In this document: one piece after another, positions 34,099-42,343 of the stretch
Numbering within the stretch: position 1 is the first letter of the stretch
Layout: the number at the start of each line of letters is the position of its first letter
NCBI GenBank assembly: GCA_947451145.1
Contig: CANFXW010000006.1
Location: 86,497-150,496, forward strand
Source of the DNA: Sphingomonadaceae bacterium
GTDB lineage: Bacteria; Pseudomonadota; Alphaproteobacteria; Sphingomonadales; Sphingomonadaceae
Length of the DNA stretch: 64,000 nt
Direction of reading: 5' to 3'
Notes under the pieces: generated by a model
Databases searched by the model: none
What the model saw: only the letters and a program-made list of their open reading frames with translations
Told to the model about the DNA's origin: nothing
Made by a program: the position numbers and the translations under genes

Positions 34099-35561
34099 GC
34101 TTTGCCCGCGCCTTTTCCGCGCTGACCGGAGCTTCGGCAGTATCGATGGCGGCGCAGGTGGTGCGCGGAAAGCTGGCCGCGCTGCTGCTCGGCCCGGCCG
34201 GGGTGGGGGTGTTCAACCAGCTGACGCTGGCATGGAACATCGCCAATGTCGCCGGTGGTCTGGGGACGTTCAACGGCATCGTCCAGCATGGCGCCGATGC
34301 TCTGGCCAGCGGCGAGAAAGAGGCGCTGCGGCGCTTGTCCTCTACCTTCACATTGTTGCTGGGCGCGGTTTCGCTGGTTATCGCGCTGGCGGGCGTGTTG
34401 TCTGCCGCACCACTTTCGCACTGGCTGCTCCACGATGAAGGCGCCCATGCCCATCTGGTCGCGCTGCTGATGCTCGGGGTGCCGGTAGGCGTTACCGCGC
34501 AAACCTGGCGTGCGCTGCTGTCGGCCGGCCGTGCGGTATCGCAACTGGTGCGTGCGCAGATTGCCTCCGACCTTGGCGGAGCGGTGGTTTTTGTCGCATT
34601 GCTGTTCCACTTCGGGCTGGAAGGCGCAGTGATCGGCTTCATGGCGAGCCACCTGATCCTGTTCCTCGTCCAGTCGCTATACATCCGCCGCCTGTTCGGT
34701 CCCGGACACCTGATTCCGCGGGCCAGCGGCTTTTCATGGCGGATAGTCCGGGCCAATGCCGGCTTCGGGGCGACCGGCCTGCTGCTTATCGTGCTGAACA
34801 ATCTGGCGATCATCATGGTCTCGCGGCTGGTGATCGACCGACTGGGGCCAGAGGCGAATGGCTATTTCGCCAATGCCTGGCGTCTGGCCAGTGTCTATCT
34901 CGGCGCGGTTACTTCGACGACGATCGCCTATTTCCTGCCAACGCTCGCCCGCGCCGAGGATGACCGGGCCATGGCGGTAGAGGTCAATGCCACGCTGCGG
35001 TTCTTCCTGACTCTGCTGCCGCCGGTGATGACCGGGATCATGGCGGCGGGCGGGCTTGTCGTCTGGCTGATCCTGTCGCGTGCCTTTGCTCCGGTTGCTG
35101 TGCTGCTGCTGGTCTTTGTTCCCGCCGAGCTCGGGCGGATTGTTGCCGATACCATACTGACACAGTTCCTTGCCCGGCGGCGATTGCGGCCCTTTGCCCT
35201 GACCTACCTTGTGCAGTTCGGCCTGTTTATCAGCCTTTCGTTTGCGCTGGTTCCCTTGCTGGGAGTTATGGGCGCAGCGCTGGCCTATGGTGCGGCGATG
35301 ATCGTTTCGATGGCCTTGGCGCTGATTGCCGCGCGGGCCAGCTTTTCTTTCCGCCCCGAGAAGCGAACGCTGCGTGCTGCGCTGATCGCCGCACTGCTGC
35401 TTGGCGCAACCGGGGCCGTCTGTACGCATGTTGCCGAAGGGCTGCTGCGCTATGGCCTGTGTCTTGGCGCGATTGGCCTGTGGGCGGCGCTGGCATGGCG
35501 CGATCCGGAAGCCCGCGCGCTGGCACAAGGCGCGTTGCGCCGGGTGCGTCCATCGCGCTAG
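34095..35561 (+). CDS. Wzx-type oligosaccharide flippase (MOP superfamily)
   Basis: 488 residues, 12-14 hydrophobic helices. RGKLAALLLGPAGVGVFNQL is the typical MOP/PST first loop (G-x-x-G-V-G). Flips undecaprenyl-linked repeat units across the inner membrane. Start GTG at 34095 overlaps the previous stop (GTGA). Followed after 36 bp by a FkbM methyltransferase. The flippase symbol wzx is by function, not by close homology. Confidence 0.9.
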   Translation: MSFARAFSALTGASAVSMAAQVVRGKLAALLLGPAGVGVFNQLTLAWNIANVAGGLGTFNGIVQHGADALASGEKEALRRLSSTFTLLLGAVSLVIALAGVLSAAPLSHWLLHDEGAHAHLVALLMLGVPVGVTAQTWRALLSAGRAVSQLVRAQIASDLGGAVVFVALLFHFGLEGAVIGFMASHLILFLVQSLYIRRLFGPGHLIPRASGFSWRIVRANAGFGATGLLLIVLNNLAIIMVSRLVIDRLGPEANGYFANAWRLASVYLGAVTSTTIAYFLPTLARAEDDRAMAVEVNATLRFFLTLLPPVMTGIMAAGGLVVWLILSRAFAPVAVLLLVFVPAELGRIVADTILTQFLARRRLRPFALTYLVQFGLFISLSFALVPLLGVMGAALAYGAAMIVSMALALIAARASFSFRPEKRTLRAALIAALLLGATGAVCTHVAEGLLRYGLCLGAIGLWAALAWRDPEARALAQGALRRVRPSR

Positions 35562-35597
35562 AAGCCGCAGCAAGTCGTTGAGGAGCCTGTACTGTCC

Positions 35598-36419
35598 GTG
35601 TCAGCAATCGTTCGCCTAGCCAGCCTGTTCGACCGTCTCGGCGCGCGCGCCCTCGTCGCCCGCGCGGCGAGCTGGCACTATGCCCGGCGCAATCCGGGGC
35701 AGCGCTTTTTCGTGGACGATGCGGGCCACTGGGTTAACCAGCAGCGCGAGGCGGCGATTGTCAGCCCGGTTCTCCACACGGCTGCATATCCCGCCTTTCG
35801 TGACTGGGTGATCGACCACTGGTGCCATAAGGCTATGCCCGGCCCCGGTGATACGGTGATCGATGTCGGTGCGGGCGTGGGCGAGGAAGCCGTGGTCTTT
35901 TCGCACCTCGTCGGCCCCACCGGACGCGTGATTGCCATCGAAGCCCACCCCGGCACCTTCCGTTGTCTTGAAGAAACCGTGCGCCGGTCGGGCCTGACGA
36001 ATGTTACCGCGCTGGGGCTTGCCGTCGGAGCAAGCGAGGGCACCGTGCAGATGAGCGGCTCGGACAACTTTCTCACCAATTCGGTGGTCACCGGACAGGG
36101 CCGGGCAGACACCGTTGAGGTGGCGATGACCACGCTCGACACGCTTGCCGAGGAACTGGGGCTGCGTGATGTGGCGCTGATCAAGATGAACATCGAAGGC
36201 GCGGAAACCGGCGCCATCGCGGGCATGGGCGCGCTTGCCAAGCATACGCGCAATGTCATTATCTCGTGCCATGATTTCCTCTCGGACCGGGGCGATGACG
36301 AAGCCCTGCGCACCCGCGAACCGTGCCGCGTGCTGCTCGAGTCGCAGGAGTTCACCGTCAGCCAGCGGCTTGGCCATGCCGAAGACTGGGTGCGCGACAA
36401 TCTCTACGGCGCGCGTTGA
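35598..36419 (+). CDS. FkbM-family methyltransferase
   Basis: 273 residues. SAM motif TVIDVGAGVGEEAVVFSHLV, VIAIEAHPGTFRCLEETV, VEVAMTTLDTLAEELG and LIKMNIEGAETGAIAGM, the last being the FkbM signature (D/N-x-E-G-x-E). O-methylates a sugar hydroxyl in many surface polysaccharides. Start GTG at 35598; the next in-frame start would remove conserved sequence. Last gene of the rightward run, facing three leftward genes. Confidence 0.9.
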   Translation: MSAIVRLASLFDRLGARALVARAASWHYARRNPGQRFFVDDAGHWVNQQREAAIVSPVLHTAAYPAFRDWVIDHWCHKAMPGPGDTVIDVGAGVGEEAVVFSHLVGPTGRVIAIEAHPGTFRCLEETVRRSGLTNVTALGLAVGASEGTVQMSGSDNFLTNSVVTGQGRADTVEVAMTTLDTLAEELGLRDVALIKMNIEGAETGAIAGMGALAKHTRNVIISCHDFLSDRGDDEALRTREPCRVLLESQEFTVSQRLGHAEDWVRDNLYGAR

Positions 36420-36474
36420 ATGCTGTTGCAGTAAAGCAGAAACAGCTACGGTGCCGGCGGAACAGCCAACCGCT

Positions 36475-37467
36475 CTAGTAATCGATCATCAGTGTCGCGT
36501 TTTCCTCGCCGTGGCGGAAGCGCCGGGCGAGACGGTTAAGCCAGTCGCGCCCGCCCGGTGGCACCAGCGCCAGAGCAACACCTGCCAGCCAGCGCGGATG
36601 TAGCGCAACAGAGGGGCTCAGGCGCAGCACAGCACAAAGTTGCGCCTTGATCCATGCCCCATCGCGTGAGCCGATCCGCAGAGCGACCCATGCGCTACCC
36701 CGGCAGACCAAGGCGCGAAAACGGTTGAGATCGGCGCGCATTGCCAAGGGAAATTCCGGATCTGCTGCCAGTCGCTCGCAGACAGTCATCAGCATGTCGT
36801 GGTTCTTCTGGATCGCCTTGCCCAGATTGCCGCCATGATCGCGCAACATCACTGTCGGCCGGGGATCGTAGCGGAATTTCCATTTCAGGGCGATCCGCAG
36901 CATGATCGCCTCGCCATCGGTGAACAGGTCTTCGTGCCAGTGGCATTCGGCAAAGCAGGCACGGCGATAGAGCGGCGACGATATGTCGGGAAAGCCATCG
37001 GTATAGTGCCGCAGGATCGCGGGCATGAACGGCCCGTCAACCTTCAGGTATTGGTGTTGCCAGCGCGCGCCGGTTTTCTGGTTGAAGGCCTCGGCCGGGC
37101 AATAGGTGACGCCGTAATCGGCGGGCAGGGCGTCCATGATCGCAACCTGCCGCTCCAGCTTGTCGGGCAGCATCATGTCGTCGGAATAGAGCACACAGAC
37201 ATAGTTTCCGCGCGCCGCCGCCACACCCTGGTTGAGCCGCCGCGAAAGCGATTCGTTGGTGTCATTCAGCATCAGCCGGATGCGCGGATCGTCGAACGAA
37301 CAAATAATCTTCCGCGTGCTGTCAGTGCTGCCGTTGTCGATGATGATCAGTTCGAAATCGGTGAAGGTCTGGGCGAGCACGCTGGCAATCGCCTCACCAA
37401 CATAGAGGTCGTGATTGTAGCAGTTGAGTACGACGGAAACGGTGGGGGGCTTGCCGTTCACATTCAA
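36475..37467 (-). CDS. Glycosyltransferase family 2
   Basis: 330 residues, GT-A fold. VSVVLNCYNHDLYVGEAI, IIIDNGSTDSTR and the metal site VLYSDDMMLPDKL (DxD-like) are standard for inverting GT2 enzymes. The C-terminal third is amphipathic and basic. It overlaps the stop-start junction with the nucleotidyltransferase upstream (4 bp). Sugar specificity unknown. Confidence 0.9.
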   Translation of the reverse strand: MNVNGKPPTVSVVLNCYNHDLYVGEAIASVLAQTFTDFELIIIDNGSTDSTRKIICSFDDPRIRLMLNDTNESLSRRLNQGVAAARGNYVCVLYSDDMMLPDKLERQVAIMDALPADYGVTYCPAEAFNQKTGARWQHQYLKVDGPFMPAILRHYTDGFPDISSPLYRRACFAECHWHEDLFTDGEAIMLRIALKWKFRYDPRPTVMLRDHGGNLGKAIQKNHDMLMTVCERLAADPEFPLAMRADLNRFRALVCRGSAWVALRIGSRDGAWIKAQLCAVLRLSPSVALHPRWLAGVALALVPPGGRDWLNRLARRFRHGEENATLMIDY

Positions 37468-38147
37468 TCCCCGGCCATCTTCTCGATCGCCCGCTCGAGA
37501 TGGTCGAGCGTGTCGACCGAATACCAGTTGCGCGGCTGGACGCGCGAAACGAGCAGCTGTCCTTCCGCCATCAGGCTGTCCCAGACCGTGCCGAAATCGC
37601 CGTCTGCCGGGGTCATCGCTGCAACCCGCGCCGGATTGAGCACCTGAATTCCGCAGGCATAGATCGGTGACGGTTCATCGCGGGTCAGGCGGGTGACGAC
37701 CTGATTGTCATGAAAGATGAAATCGCCGTCCAGTCCCGGCACCGGCGCAACCGGCACCAGTAGACAGGGTGGTGCGCCGAGGGCGAAGTAATCGTCTGCC
37801 AGTTCGGCAAAGTCGATATCGGTTACATTGTCGCAGGTCAGCACGAAGACCGGCTCGTCGATCTTCGAGAGCAGCGAGTGATGGATCCACCACGAATTGC
37901 TCTTGCCATCGGTGTTGTGGACCGAAGTCACCTCATGCTCGATCAGATGTGCGGCGAGCATCGCGCCCTTGTAGCCAACAGTAACATGGATCTGCTCGAT
38001 CCCTGGACGCAGCTTGCCGATCCCGCGCGCGATCAGCGTCGATTCGGCATAGGGCACCATCGCCTTGGGCATGTACTGGGTTGCCGGCATCATTCGCTGG
38101 CCGCGGCCTGCGGCCATGATCACGGCTTGGCGAATGGCGCCCACCAC
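37464..38147 (-). CDS. Sugar nucleotidyltransferase (NTP_transferase)
   Basis: 227 residues. AVIMAAGRGQRMMPATQYMPKAMVP is the nucleotide-binding signature (G-x-G-x-R plus K). FVLTCDNVTDIDFAEL holds the metal Asp, and NWYSVDTLDHLERA closes the domain. Single domain of the type that activates sugar 1-phosphates or phosphorylated side groups. Lies between the GT2 and the SDR gene (7-bp gap), all leftward, forming a three-gene unit. Confidence 0.87.
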   Translation of the reverse strand: MVGAIRQAVIMAAGRGQRMMPATQYMPKAMVPYAESTLIARGIGKLRPGIEQIHVTVGYKGAMLAAHLIEHEVTSVHNTDGKSNSWWIHHSLLSKIDEPVFVLTCDNVTDIDFAELADDYFALGAPPCLLVPVAPVPGLDGDFIFHDNQVVTRLTRDEPSPIYACGIQVLNPARVAAMTPADGDFGTVWDSLMAEGQLLVSRVQPRNWYSVDTLDHLERAIEKMAGD

Positions 38148-38154
38148 GCCCGCC

Positions 38155-39111
38155 TTACAGCTCGTCGGCTGCAGGTGGACTGTTGATCAGGGCGAGGATT
38201 TCCTCGTTGCTGAGCCGCTCGGTATTGGCGGACGACAGACCAACCTTGGGGTTGCTTTCAGACCGTTCGTTAAACGAGATCACATAGTGCAGAATACCGC
38301 CATAGGTGACTTCGCGGGTATAGGGCAGCTCAAGATCCCCGATGAGGAATTCGTCATCGCGCTCGCCCGGGCGGCCGGCGATCTGCTCCCAGCTTCCGCC
38401 CTTTGCCCCGATCCATTGCTCCAGGATATCGCGGATCAGCGCGGCCTTCATGTACCGCGAAAGAACCTTGCCGCGCAGCTCGTCGGCGTTGTCGATCGCG
38501 GTCAGCACCAGCTTTACCGCCTCATCGACCGAAAAGAAGAAGCGCCGCATGTCTGGCCCGGTCGTGCCGATCACGCCGGTTTCCTCGTGCATTCGTTTCC
38601 AGATCGGCAAGACCGAGCCGGTTGACCAGGCGACATTGCCATAACGCACACAGACAAAACGTGTGTCGCTCTTGCCGTCGAGCGAACAGAACATGCGCTC
38701 CATCAGCGCCTTGGTCATGCCATAGGTGTTGCGCACCGGCGGCGCGGCCTTGTCGGTCGAGATGCCGATCACCGTGCCAATTCCGCGATCAAGGCAGGCG
38801 CGAGCCACATTGGCCGAACCGGTGACATTGACGTCAACGCATTCAAGCGGGAACTTTTCTGCAAGATCGACAAATTTGGTTGCCGCTGCATGGATGACAA
38901 TGTCGGGCTTGGTTTCGATCAGGGCATCACGCACCGATTCCACGCTCGACACGTCAAGCGGAACAACCTGACAGCCGGTGAAACGCTGGGCGAGCTGGTT
39001 CTGCTTATTGTTGCGGGCACCGAGGAAAACCTCGTGAGTCCCCTTCATTGCCAGCCCCAGACGTTTGCCCAGGAAGCCCGTGCCGCCAGTTATGAGCACC
39101 CGTTTAAGCAT
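38155..39111 (-). CDS. CapD/FnlA-like SDR (UDP-sugar dehydratase or epimerase)
   Basis: 318 residues. VLITGGTGFLGKRLGLAM, IHAAATKFVDLAEKFPLE and GISTDKAAPPVRNTYGMTKAL (S-T-D-K-A and Y-x-x-x-K) are the Polysacc_synt_2 pattern of UDP-GlcNAc 4,6-dehydratases. MRRFFFSVDEAVKLV also fits. The product would be a 6-deoxy-amino sugar donor. ATG 39111 gives the family N-terminus; an upstream ATG adds 18 unrelated residues. Confidence 0.87.
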   Translation of the reverse strand: MLKRVLITGGTGFLGKRLGLAMKGTHEVFLGARNNKQNQLAQRFTGCQVVPLDVSSVESVRDALIETKPDIVIHAAATKFVDLAEKFPLECVDVNVTGSANVARACLDRGIGTVIGISTDKAAPPVRNTYGMTKALMERMFCSLDGKSDTRFVCVRYGNVAWSTGSVLPIWKRMHEETGVIGTTGPDMRRFFFSVDEAVKLVLTAIDNADELRGKVLSRYMKAALIRDILEQWIGAKGGSWEQIAGRPGERDDEFLIGDLELPYTREVTYGGILHYVISFNERSESNPKVGLSSANTERLSNEEILALINSPPAADEL

Positions 39112-39135
39112 ATGTCTGAAAACCCTGTCGTTTTT

Positions 39136-39267
39136 GAACCGGCGCCAAGCAATATAGGCTGCCAAAGAGCCACCTAATTAACGTCGCGCCCCGGAAGGGC
39201 AAGCGCTAAGGTTTGTCCCAGCCGGTTACTGGTTTGCAGATTGTGGAACCGGCGCCAAGGCTATAGG
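39136..39267 (+). repeat. Pair of GAACCGGCGCCAAG direct repeats in divergent promoter region
   Basis: GAACCGGCGCCAAG at 39136-39149 and 39246-39259, each followed by an ATATAGG/CTATAGG block. They lie in the gap between the leftward CapD-like gene and the rightward EpsG-like gene, and contain the palindrome GGCGCC. Probably an operator or alternative-sigma element; no known consensus matched. Confidence 0.5.
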
Positions 39268-39300
39268 GGATCACGCAAGGGAGGCTGCGGCGCGCGATCC

Positions 39301-40368
39301 ATGTTTGTTTACTGGCTGCTCTTTCTCCTGCCTGCGGTCATGGCCCTGGCCTATCCGGTACAGGACCGGCCGGGCAATCGCGGCCTTTCACAGGGGCTCG
39401 CCTTCGCGGCTTTCTTTGTGTTCTATGTCGCGGTTGGTGCCCTGCGCTATGAAACGGGCGGCGATTGGCAGACCTACGACGATACTTTCAACGATATCCG
39501 CACAGATACCTTTGCCTATGCGCTGACCCGCACCGATCCGCTTTATGGCATGCTCAACTGGATTTCCGGTCAATTGGGGACCGGCATCTATCTGGTGAAC
39601 GGGGTGTGCTGCGCGCTTTTGGGCTATGGCACGATTGCGGTGGCCAAGCGCTTTCGTGAACCCTGGCTGGCAGTGCTGATTGCGGTCCCCTATTTGCTGA
39701 TTGTGGTGGGGCTTGGCTATGTTCGCCAGGGCGCAGCAATTGGTCTGATCCTGCTGGCAGTGGCCAACCTTGATAAATCGCGGCCGCTGCGCACGATTGG
39801 CTATCTGCTGCTGGCAAGCGGGTTCCATTCGGTGTCAGCGTTGGTTTTTCCTGTGTTTGCCTGGGCACTGGTGCGGCGGAACAAGGTGTTGGCGGTGTTT
39901 GGCACCCTGGCGGCTTCGACGGCTTTCGTAACGCTTCTGGCCCCGCGGCTCGACACCTTTCAGCAAGGCTATGTCGATGCCGATTACGATTCGGGCGGAG
40001 CGGCGGTGCGCGTGTTGATGGGCCTGCTCCCTTCGTTGCTGATCCTGATACGTTGGCGTGCGTTCGAAGCCAGTTCGCGGGTGCGCTCGGTCTGGCTGCT
40101 GATCGGGCTGGCCAACGTTGGCGCTCTGGTAGGCCTGATCCTCAGCCCGAGTTCAACAGCAGTTGACCGGATCGCACTGTTCTTTTCGGTGATCCAGCTC
40201 GCCGTTTATGGCGAGTTCCGCAGTCTGGCCGGCATATCTGACAAGCTAACCCTGCTCACACGCTTGATGCTCATCGCAATTGCGGCTGCCGTGCAGAGCG
40301 TCTGGCTGATTTTCGGCACCCATTCGATCTATTGGGTCCCTTACAAGTCGATCCTGCAGTTCCTTTGA
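39301..40368 (+). CDS. EpsG/Wzy-type polysaccharide polymerase
   Basis: 355 residues, about 9-10 hydrophobic helices. ALRYETGGDWQTYDDTF is the EpsG-family hallmark (R-x-x-x-G-x-D-W/Y-x-x-Y). Members polymerise repeat units in the periplasm. A second Wzy_C protein is encoded at 45783, so the two may act on different steps. ATG at 39301 chosen, since an upstream TTG frame adds a basic non-membrane tail. Transcribed divergently from the CapD-like gene. Confidence 0.85.
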   Translation: MFVYWLLFLLPAVMALAYPVQDRPGNRGLSQGLAFAAFFVFYVAVGALRYETGGDWQTYDDTFNDIRTDTFAYALTRTDPLYGMLNWISGQLGTGIYLVNGVCCALLGYGTIAVAKRFREPWLAVLIAVPYLLIVVGLGYVRQGAAIGLILLAVANLDKSRPLRTIGYLLLASGFHSVSALVFPVFAWALVRRNKVLAVFGTLAASTAFVTLLAPRLDTFQQGYVDADYDSGGAAVRVLMGLLPSLLILIRWRAFEASSRVRSVWLLIGLANVGALVGLILSPSSTAVDRIALFFSVIQLAVYGEFRSLAGISDKLTLLTRLMLIAIAAAVQSVWLIFGTHSIYWVPYKSILQFL

Positions 40369-40370
40369 CC

Positions 40371-41519
40371 ATGCGTAGTCAAAGCGCCGCGCCGCTGATC
40401 ATGGTCTGCGCCAATCAGGCGTGGAACCTTGTAAACTTTCGTGAAGCGCTGATCCGCACGCTGATTGCGAAAGGCTTTCGGGTTCTGGCGGCCGCGCCAC
40501 CTGATGCCGAGTACGAAGCGCGATTGACTGCGATGGGCTGCAGCTTTGCGCCGTTGGCGATCGATGCCAAGGGTCTGTCGCCGTGGCGCGATCTGCAAAC
40601 CCTGTTCGCGCTGCGCCGCCTGATCCGTGCGCGCCGGCCGGCAGCCTATCTGGGCTGGACGATCAAGCCCAACGTCTATGGCTCGCTGGCAGCACATTGG
40701 TGCGGCGTCCCTGCCTTCCCCAACGTTTCGGGCCTCGGCACGGCCTTCATCACCAACAATTTGCTCACCCGGGTGGTCAAGGGGCTCTATCGCGCCTGTT
40801 TTGCCAGGGCTTCTGGCGTGTTCTTCCAAAATCAGGACGATCGCGATCTGTTTGTGGGGGCAGGCTTGGTCCACGCCGAGCAGGTCCGCCTCTTGCCGGG
40901 TTCGGGAATCGATACGAACCATTGGACGCCGCCGCCGGGCGGAAGGCCGAAGCATCGCACTTTCCTGATGATCGCACGGGTTGTGGCGGACAAGGGTGTG
41001 CGCGAATATGCCGAGGCCGCCCGACGGATAAGCGCGCGGTTTCCGCAGGCCCGCTTTCAACTTCTCGGCCCGCTTGATGTCGCCAATCGTACGGCGATTT
41101 CTGCCGATGAGGTGCGCGGCTGGGTGGCCGACGGGGTAATCGAACACCTTGAACCGCGCGAAGATGTGCGCGGCGCGATCACCGAAGCCGATTTCGTTGT
41201 GCTGCCAAGCTATCGCGAAGGCCTGTCGCGCGTGCTTCTTGAGGCTGCCGCAATGGGGCGGCCGATTGTCACCACCGATGTTCCGGGTTGCCGCGATGTC
41301 GTGCGCGATGGCGAGAATGGCTATCTCTGCGCCGCCCGCGATGCCGATGCGCTTGAGGCAGCGCTTTTGCGCGCGCTGAAAACGGAAGATGCGGACTGGG
41401 CGCGGATGGCAGCGGCGGGCCGCCAGCGGGTGATTGCCGAGTTCTCTCCTGACCGCGTAACACAGATTTACCTCTCGGCACTCGCCGAAGCCGGGGTCAT
41501 CCCGGGAAAGAAGTCATGA
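40371..41519 (+). CDS. Glycosyltransferase family 4
   Basis: 382 residues. MVCANQAWNLVNFREALI and AYLGWTIKPNVYGSLAAHW with NVSGLGTAFI match the subgroup of galacturonosyl/N-acetylgalactosaminyl transferases of O-antigen loci. The donor domain has MIARVVADKGVREYAEAA and LPSYREGLSRVLLEAAAMG (E-x7-E). Starts 2 bp after the EpsG-like gene. Exact sugar unknown. Confidence 0.9.
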   Translation: MRSQSAAPLIMVCANQAWNLVNFREALIRTLIAKGFRVLAAAPPDAEYEARLTAMGCSFAPLAIDAKGLSPWRDLQTLFALRRLIRARRPAAYLGWTIKPNVYGSLAAHWCGVPAFPNVSGLGTAFITNNLLTRVVKGLYRACFARASGVFFQNQDDRDLFVGAGLVHAEQVRLLPGSGIDTNHWTPPPGGRPKHRTFLMIARVVADKGVREYAEAARRISARFPQARFQLLGPLDVANRTAISADEVRGWVADGVIEHLEPREDVRGAITEADFVVLPSYREGLSRVLLEAAAMGRPIVTTDVPGCRDVVRDGENGYLCAARDADALEAALLRALKTEDADWARMAAAGRQRVIAEFSPDRVTQIYLSALAEAGVIPGKKS

Positions 41520-41628
41520 CGCCGCATTTCAATCACTTTGCAAATTTTGACCCTTGCCCTAGAAGTACGGGCGAAAGCACCCGGAGGCTGATGCCGGGAT
41601 TGCTGGATGCATATGCGGGAGAGGTGCG

Positions 41629-42336
41629 TTGAGCGATCGGAAGCTGGGCCAGACGGGGCGGCGGATCGTAATCTTGATTGCCTGCACGCTGCTGCTTGGC
41701 TGCGACAAGCGCGGTGGCAAGATTGCCTATGATCCCAAAAGTTTCGGCCCTCCGGCGCGCGAAGACTATGGCACGCCTGCCTATGATATTCCGCTCGGGC
41801 CGATGGATCTGCTGAAGATCAGCTTCTTCCGGGTTGATGATCTGACCAACGAATATCAGGTCGGTGCAGATGGCAATGTCCAGTTGCCGCTGGTTGGTGC
41901 CGTATCGGTTCGCGATCTGCGGCCAGAGGAATTCGCCAAAGTGCTTGAGGCGCGGTACGCTGAAAAGTACCTCAACCGCCCTGATATTACCGTTCGGCTG
42001 ATCAATTCCAACCGCAACAATGTAACTGTGGAAGGCGGCGTCTATGCCGCCGGGGTCTATCCGCTGCCAGGGCAGACGACACTGCTGGGCGCGGTTGCTC
42101 TGGCGCGCGGCGTCAACACCAATGAAGGCAACGCCAAGCGCGTGGTGATCTTCCGCAAGCAGCAGGGCAAGACTGTTGCTGCCGCTTTCGATCTGGTGGC
42201 GATCCGCCATGGCCAAATGGCCGATCCGCTGGTCTATCCCGGCGATACCGTGGTGGTTGATTCCTCGAAGCTGCGCGGCATTTTCCGTGATCTGGTATCA
42301 GCCGTTCCGCTGATCGCCATTTTCAGAACCCTTTGA
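41629..42336 (+). CDS. Polysaccharide export lipoprotein (Wza-like, short)
   Basis: 235 residues. A signal with lipobox IACTLLLGC predicts lipidation. Poly_export domain with IPLGPMDLLKISFFRVDDL, GNVQLPLVGAVSVRDL, and one SLBB-type repeat ITVRLINSNRNNVTVEGGV. Shorter than E. coli Wza (379), so a C-terminal barrel helix may be formed differently. Builds the outer-membrane export channel. TTG start at 41629 with GGGAGAGG before it. Followed 7 bp later by the Wzc-like kinase. Confidence 0.88.
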   Translation: MSDRKLGQTGRRIVILIACTLLLGCDKRGGKIAYDPKSFGPPAREDYGTPAYDIPLGPMDLLKISFFRVDDLTNEYQVGADGNVQLPLVGAVSVRDLRPEEFAKVLEARYAEKYLNRPDITVRLINSNRNNVTVEGGVYAAGVYPLPGQTTLLGAVALARGVNTNEGNAKRVVIFRKQQGKTVAAAFDLVAIRHGQMADPLVYPGDTVVVDSSKLRGIFRDLVSAVPLIAIFRTL

Positions 42337-42343
42337 TGCAGGA

